Translations under genes and position numbers: made by a program
The notes under the pieces: generated by a model
Told to the model about the DNA's origin: nothing
The model's database searches: none
What the model saw: the letters and a program-made list of their open reading frames with translations, nothing else
From: Daphnia pulex
Lineage: Eukaryota; Arthropoda; Branchiopoda; Diplostraca; Daphniidae
DNA: 64,000 bases
Direction of reading: 5' to 3'
Assembly (NCBI RefSeq): GCF_021134715.1
Contig: NC_060020.1
Coordinates: 4,712,001-4,776,000, forward strand
In this document: piece after piece, positions 58,786 through 64,000 of the stretch
How the letters are laid out: every line of letters starts with the position of its first letter
Position numbering within the stretch: the first letter of the stretch is position 1

Positions 58786-60494
58786 TTAGGAATCAGCAAT
58801 TAGTTCATCCCAATCAGGTAAACAGACAGTTTTGTATTTGATTGGTCCTAGTGCTCTCATTTTGCCGGTCTTATCTTCTGCATCAACCTCAACGGAAATC
58901 AAATCCTATGACAGATATATAAACGTTTATGCAAGTGTCAGACGAAAATTTTGAAAATCATTGAACTACCTGTAAGTAAGACACTTGGGTAGCGCTATCC
59001 AACACAAAAGAATGTTCTCCCATCTGCAAAGTTATCTTCCCTGATTTATGGATGCGTAGAGTTCCTAATCGACCTTCAGGAATATCTTCAAAAACGCTTT
59101 CTTTATCAGGTTTTGCTTCAGAAATGGAGTGATCAACGACTTTCTCTGGAATTGCAGTCCCGGGTTCGTTTTTAACTTGAGGACGTTCCTTATCCGATTT
59201 CAGGCTTGGCAGCACATCTGGTAACTTCAATCAAAGTAGAATTGCACGATTAGACGACCAACTACCCGGCGATAATGCCATATGTCAACGTACCTGAATG
59301 AACAGTAATTCACCCTCATTTTGGAAAATGTGTTCTCCTGTGACTTGAGAAGGTTTCAGACGTCGCTGGTAAGAAGATGCTTTAGGAGTCGGAATTGATT
59401 TTTTCTCATCCTTCTCTTGCTTGACTAATGTAAATTTCAATATTATTTTTTTAGTTTGTGTGCAAAAAGATTTAAACTTTCTGAAAAATATACACATACT
59501 GGTGACCCCTCCTTCTACTGTGATGGCTGGTTTGCTTTCAGATTTTATACCAATATCGTCAACTTCTTCCTTTACACTTGCATCTAAATAATTATAAAAA
59601 CAAAAACAACCACATTAAATGTACCATTCCTTTACTGCTACTCAGTTATGCATACCTAAACTTGATTTTGGTAGTTGGATGGGCTGCATTACCACATTAT
59701 TGTAAAAACCATCACCCAGTTCAGAATCATCCAAGAAATCATCTCTTAGCAATGCACTCAGAGCAGCATCTTCCTCTTCCTTGTTCACTTTGGTGTTCTG
59801 TTTGAATTCAATTAAATTTACTGGTTATTTTTTTTTGTCTTTTGTTAAAAATTGAACTTGTATTCTACCTGAGTGTTCAGTCGTGGTTTTTCCAACCCAC
59901 CAGAAGAGCCTCCACCTTCTCTGTCAGCATATGCTGATGATGAACTTCTCATTTTTGGATTCGAATCACATACTCCTTGTCCAAAAAGTGCTCCTTCGCT
60001 CTTAAAGAATAGAATGTAATAGTTGAAGGATATTAGACATATTATTAGCATAACAATACAAAAAAATTAGTACTTGAACCCATTCCTTTCCTTTGCCTCT
60101 TCCTCTTCCCCGGTTATCATCTCTTCTACCACCTCGCCCTCTGCCATTACTAGAAGATTCTGCAGAGTTGTCAACATTCAATGGTGCCTCCAGAGTTTTT
60201 GTGCGCCTAACTGGGATTGTAGGTTTGAATTCCTTCTTTGGTTTTGCAGCCCCTGACACAGAATTTAAATTTGGTCTGGAACTCCCACCTAGGCTAAGAT
60301 CCCTTTCACCACGCAAAGAAGGCAGTCTAAAAATTATTAGTATTTTAATAATCAATAATCAAACTTTTTATTGTACAATCGTTTGTTCATTACCTCCCTG
60401 ATTTACTGGCACTTAAAGGCGATATTGCTGCTTTGAGGGCTAGTTTTTTTACGAGATCTGATGGATTTCCTCCTGAACCGCCTGAACCGCTCAT
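58786..60494 (-). CDS. POLR3D: RNA polymerase III subunit RPC4, 405 aa, eight exons
   Basis: Subunit of RNA polymerase III (with RPC5, homologous to the TFIIF module), needed for tRNA and 5S rRNA transcription, termination and re-initiation in the nucleus. Exons: 60494-60394, 60326-60074, 60000-59869, 59797-59656, 59583-59500, 59424-59294, 59224-58970, 58905-58786, all in frame. The N-terminal half is basic and Gly/Arg-rich (GRGRGGRRDDNRGRGRGKGK, about residues 95-115). The conserved C-terminal RPC4 domain includes GRLGTLRIHKSGKITLQMG, VSYLQDLISVEVD and GPIKYKTVCLPDWDELI. KEEVDD, IKSES and IKQEK resemble SUMO-type sites. Length is close to human (398). The start codon is the first ATG and faces erlin across a short divergent promoter. 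Confidence 0.95.
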
Positions 60495-61031
60495 TTTCAG
60501 TTTTCAGTTTTTTACCTTCACGAAATCGTGTTTAACAATTTCGTCTGCACTTCACAAATCCATGCATGGCCAAACCATGGGCATAGATTGCCAATTCGGC
60601 AATTTGGATATTATTTTGACCTGGCAGAGAATCAGAGCCTCTGTCTCTCAGTTTAAAGTATTTAAATTGTAAGATAAATCAAAATTGACAGAAAGAATAT
60701 GAAAGATTTAAAATAAATTTGACGTTTTGTAATCTTATTTTAAGTAGAATTTCTAGAGTTGGCAACTCAGCAACCGGTCTATTCTTCTGTTTATTTTAAC
60801 GGCCTTTTCCATAACCATCGTCTGCCTCACAAGTCACAACTCAAAAACGAAAAAATAAACAAAAATAATACCCATTCTGATAGTACTGATAAGTGACATA
60901 AGTCTCCTGGTAAACGAATTGTTTTCAATTTACTTTCTTACAGATTACTTATCATATACAGCCAAAATGTAATCATTCATAGTATTTTACATCGTTTTAT
61001 ACCGTTTACGTGTTTTCCAGCTTCACTTAAA
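60495..61031. promoter_or_regulatory. Bidirectional promoter of RPC4 and erlin
   Basis: 537 bp between divergent start codons, AT rich, no TATA box at a fitting position. Both genes are constitutively expressed in other animals, and the spacing suggests a shared promoter. Confidence 0.5.
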
Positions 61032-62560
61032 ATGCCGCCTTCAGTTGGATCGTTTGCTATTTTGATCGGAACTTTAGCCGTCCTGTTCAATTTTTCTTTA
61101 CACAAAATCGATGAGGGATATGTCGGTGTTTATTACCGGGTTAGACCGTGTTTATTATACTACAATAACATCTTATACTTATGAGTTTCTTTTTGTTTGT
61201 TTTTCAGGGAGGTGCATTGTTGAAAGAGACAAGCAATCCTGGATATCATATGATGTTTCCTTTTCTTACTACTCACCGATCAGTTCAGGTTAAATTCGTA
61301 AAAACCTTACAGCAAAAACTGTACAGCAACCCCAAACTTATTCCTTATGTAGGTAACTCTGCAATCAGACGAAGTAAAGAATGTACCGTGTGGAACTGCT
61401 GGCGGGGTAAGTCTATTCAGTCAAACTATTTTAATTATACCTTGGAAATCATAGTACAGACAAAATCTTGCTTTTAAACTTTTTTTTCTTGAATGTAAAT
61501 TATATTAGTGTATCCATATTTTTGTTTGTTACAGGTCATGCTTTACTTTGACCGAATTGAAGTGGTCAATATTTTAAGTCCATCCAGTGGTTTGTAGTAT
61601 ACTTTAAAAATATGCACCTAATCCCTTCCCTTAACATTAAGATTTCTTGGTTTTGTTTCACTTTGCAGTATACGAAATTGTCAAAAACTATACAGCCGAC
61701 TATGATAGAACGCTAGTATACAACAAGATCCATCACGAACTTAACCAGTTTTGTTCTGTGCATACTCTCCAAGAGGTAAAAAAAAATCCCCAAGTCAGGA
61801 TCTTTGGAAAAGTTTAATAACCAAATTTCGACGTTAGGTCTACATTGATCTGTTTGATCAGATCGACGAAAATTTAAAGAAGGCCTTGCAAGCAGATTTG
61901 AATGATCTTGCACCGGGTTTGCATATTCACGGCGTGCGCGTCACCAAACCCAAAATTCCTGAATCTATTCGAAAGAACTACGAACTTGTGTAACAAATGT
62001 TTTTTCCTGGTTTTTTACAAGTGAATCTGAACTTGCATTGATCATTGTGATTCTCTAGGGAGGCGGAGAAAACCAAATTGTTAATTGCACGAGAGTATCA
62101 GAAAGTGGTTGAGAAAGACGCCGAAACCGAGCGGAAGAAAGCCGTTATTGAAGCCGAGAAAGAAGCTCAAGTGGCCAAAATTAATTTTGAGCAAAAAGTG
62201 ATGGAGAAAGAATCAGTCAAGACCATGTCCATCATTGAAGGTGCTTTTTATCATTTTTTGTATATATATTTTTTCTAGATTCCTTAATTGCTTAGTGCTT
62301 GCTCATCTTATTCTGCTGTAGATGAAATCGTTACCAACCGACATAAGAGTCGCGCAGATGCAGATTACTACTCGCTTGAGCGACAAGCTAAGGCCAATGA
62401 GTTGCTATTGACGAAGGAATATCTGGAACTCAAGCGCTACGAATCCATCACGGCCAATACGAAGCTATATTTCGGAGCCAACATTCCAACACTTTTCATG
62501 GGCGATCAACAGCCTTCTAGTGGCAGTCTACCAGTAGTAACCGAAAAAGCCGCGAATTAA
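61032..62560 (+). CDS. ERLIN2: Erlin, ER lipid-raft SPFH/prohibitin protein, 325 aa
   Basis: ER-membrane protein that forms large rings and links activated IP3 receptors and other ERAD clients to the RNF170 ligase; it also binds cholesterol and PI3P. Eight exons: 61032-61139, 61208-61288, 61353-61406, 61535-61589, 61669-61775, 61838-61989, 62059-62240, 62322-62560. The 64-bp second intron was fixed by the conserved [17 protein letters not shown]. Residues about 5-24 form the signal anchor ([15 protein letters not shown]). The SPFH domain follows ([53 protein letters not shown]). N106 in KNYTAD matches the human glycosylation site. The helix [20 protein letters not shown] and the oligomerisation segment [13 protein letters not shown] are present. 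ERLIN1 and ERLIN2 are vertebrate duplicates, so the symbol is approximate. Confidence 0.96.
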
Positions 62561-63502
62561 TGAAGAGGAGCGGCACGATCCGTTTCCTTCCCTTGGTCTA
62601 AATAATAATAAGTCGAGTCAATATTTTTTTGCTACCAATTTTCCATTTCTTCTGTGTACACTTGTGTGGTGACACACTTTCGACTAGATGTCGCGGTGTG
62701 CTGTGTACTGAAACGAGCTAAAAAAAAAAAAAGGAAACAAAATTGAACAGTGCACTTATTTCTCCCAATGTGTCTGATCGTTGAAATTCACCCACTCGCC
62801 ATACATACACATTTCGGCCCACCTTACACGCTATTCTGGGTTTTTTAAATTGATGTTTTCGTTTCGCTCCGTGGCCCCTCGTGGCAAGACTTGTTTCCCA
62901 TTCTTTCCTTTGGGTTGTCCGTTTTGTTAACCAGTATCCACCGGTCTGGCGTTTCCCTCCCTGTGCGCCTCCCAATAGTAGCTCTGATTTCTCCCCGGAT
63001 CAATCAACAGCAGCAGGCTTTGCTCGACCAGAAGTTTCCACCACCCGCCGAGTCTTAAGCCGATTCCAACAGCGCCACCACTCGACGGACGAAGAGTACC
63101 AAGAGTTGTGCCCGTCTCTCTGAACAACGCGCAGCACCCCCGAAAGCAAGCTGTTACTACAACCACCAAACGGGCGAGAGCTCGAGTGTTTCTCCGCGTC
63201 GCGGTCGACGTCCGCTGCTGATCAATACGGCCGGGGCCTTTGTACAGTGTTTGAAACAATCAAAAAAAGGATTGAGCGCATATATCGGCCATTTAGGTAA
63301 CCAACCCGGAGAGAAAGAAAGAGACGGGGGGTGGAGTGTGGTGGAAAGAGAGAAAAAAAATCTTAATGAATCAGTTCCCATCGATCGAAACGAGCGGCGA
63401 AGAAGTCGGTGGGGAGTTGGCCAAACGGTTTTTAAAACGTCCATTTTATACTATTCGGTGAAACTGGTGGCCGCGCTCTTTCGAGTCTTGCGTTAGGTTG
63501 AT

Positions 63503-63510
63503 TATCGATA
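63503..63510. promoter_or_regulatory. DRE motif TATCGATA
   Basis: Exact palindromic core of the DNA replication-related element bound by DREF, a common core-promoter element of arthropod housekeeping genes. Not near any start codon seen here. Confidence 0.4.
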
Positions 63511-63850
63511 GTTTCGCCGAGGATTAAGAAGCAATAAGGGTGGCTGGCTTTATGATGACGCCAGAACACGCAACTTTGGGATGTCGAGCGACAAAGGAAA
63601 AAAAAAGAAAAAAGAGACGAGATGCGCTTCAGTTGGTGCGCGCTCTAGTTGGTGGATGCCTGGTGGCAGCAGCACATCGGAAGCGACGGGGTCTAGGGTT
63701 CCATTTAACAAATGAGCAGGGACCCTCGTTTCTTCTTTTTCCGTCGTGTGCTCATAACTTTGCCTAGCTGCTTCTTCTTTCCTTTGGCTCAATTAGGAGA
63801 GAGCGTACGGGTAGACAACAACGTCTCCTCCCACACGCATGATAAGGCCA

Positions 63851-63879
63851 AAGAAGAAGAAGAAGAAGAAGAAGAAGAA
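63851..63879. repeat. (AAG)n microsatellite
   Basis: About nine to ten AAG units close to the right edge. Confidence 0.85.
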
Positions 63880-64000
63880 AGAGGGAGGAAAAAAAAGGAG
63901 AGAAACAGACAGGCGAGAAAGGGAGGGCCCTCCCAATCGAGGCCATTCCGTCATATAACAAAACAACAAACTCGGCGCCGGATGGAACGAGAATGGCGCT

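Larger units (their letters stand above)
62561..64000. other. Erlin 3' UTR and right-edge gap
   Basis: About 1.4 kb. The left part is the erlin 3' UTR. From about 62880 the sequence becomes GC richer and pyrimidine/purine biased, like promoter or 5' UTR DNA of a neighbouring gene. It holds a DRE motif at 63503-63510 and an AAG repeat at 63851-63879. No coding exon could be supported. Confidence 0.45.

Overview
This is a eukaryotic, arthropod-type genomic window. Coding exons are split by many short GT-AG introns (often 60-100 bp), separated by AT-rich gaps with microsatellites. Protein similarity, intron density and compact head-to-head gene pairs suggest a branchiopod crustacean such as Daphnia; the species assignment is inference. 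There is no bacterial operon structure, CRISPR array, phage or recognisable autonomous transposon.

Layout: (1) 1-4.5 kb: first coding exon of a minus-strand gene that leaves the window (start MPRKKQ), then an 839-residue C2H2 zinc-finger protein on +. (2) 4.5-9.4 kb: long gap between convergent 3' ends. (3) 9.4-13.6 kb (-): armadillo/beta-catenin in 16 coding exons. (4) 14.7-20.6 kb: mitochondrial cysteine desulfurase NFS1 (-) head-to-head with mitochondrial ribosomal protein mL63/MRPL57 (+), which converges on an AIFM3-like Rieske/FAD protein (-). (5) 23.2-33.1 kb (+): secreted three-Ig plus FN3 protein with a Thr-rich stalk and probable GPI signal (klingon/wrapper-like). (6) 40.7-51.6 kb (+): PHLDB (LL5) FHA/coiled-coil/PH protein. 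(7) 53.9-54.9 kb: possible spliced non-coding transcript. (8) 55.3-57.2 kb (-): two tandem, frame-broken copies of a Tyr/Thr-rich secreted-protein gene; one has a clear TATA+Inr promoter. (9) 58.8-62.6 kb: RNA polymerase III subunit RPC4/POLR3D (-) head-to-head with erlin (+). (10) 62.6-64 kb: gap with a DRE motif, probably the promoter of a gene outside.

The genes are mostly conserved housekeeping and signalling genes with no shared pathway. The linked points are positional: NFS1 and mL63 (both mitochondrial) share a 431-bp divergent promoter, and RPC4 and erlin share a 537-bp one. Gene models were built by hand from reading frame, splice sites and remembered family sequences; exon sums keep frame and the protein lengths fit the families. 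The least expected observations are a possible upstream ORF ending on the armadillo start codon, a GC-AG intron in armadillo, a frame-neutral 90-nt intron in PHLDB, and the decaying tyrosine-rich tandem pair.
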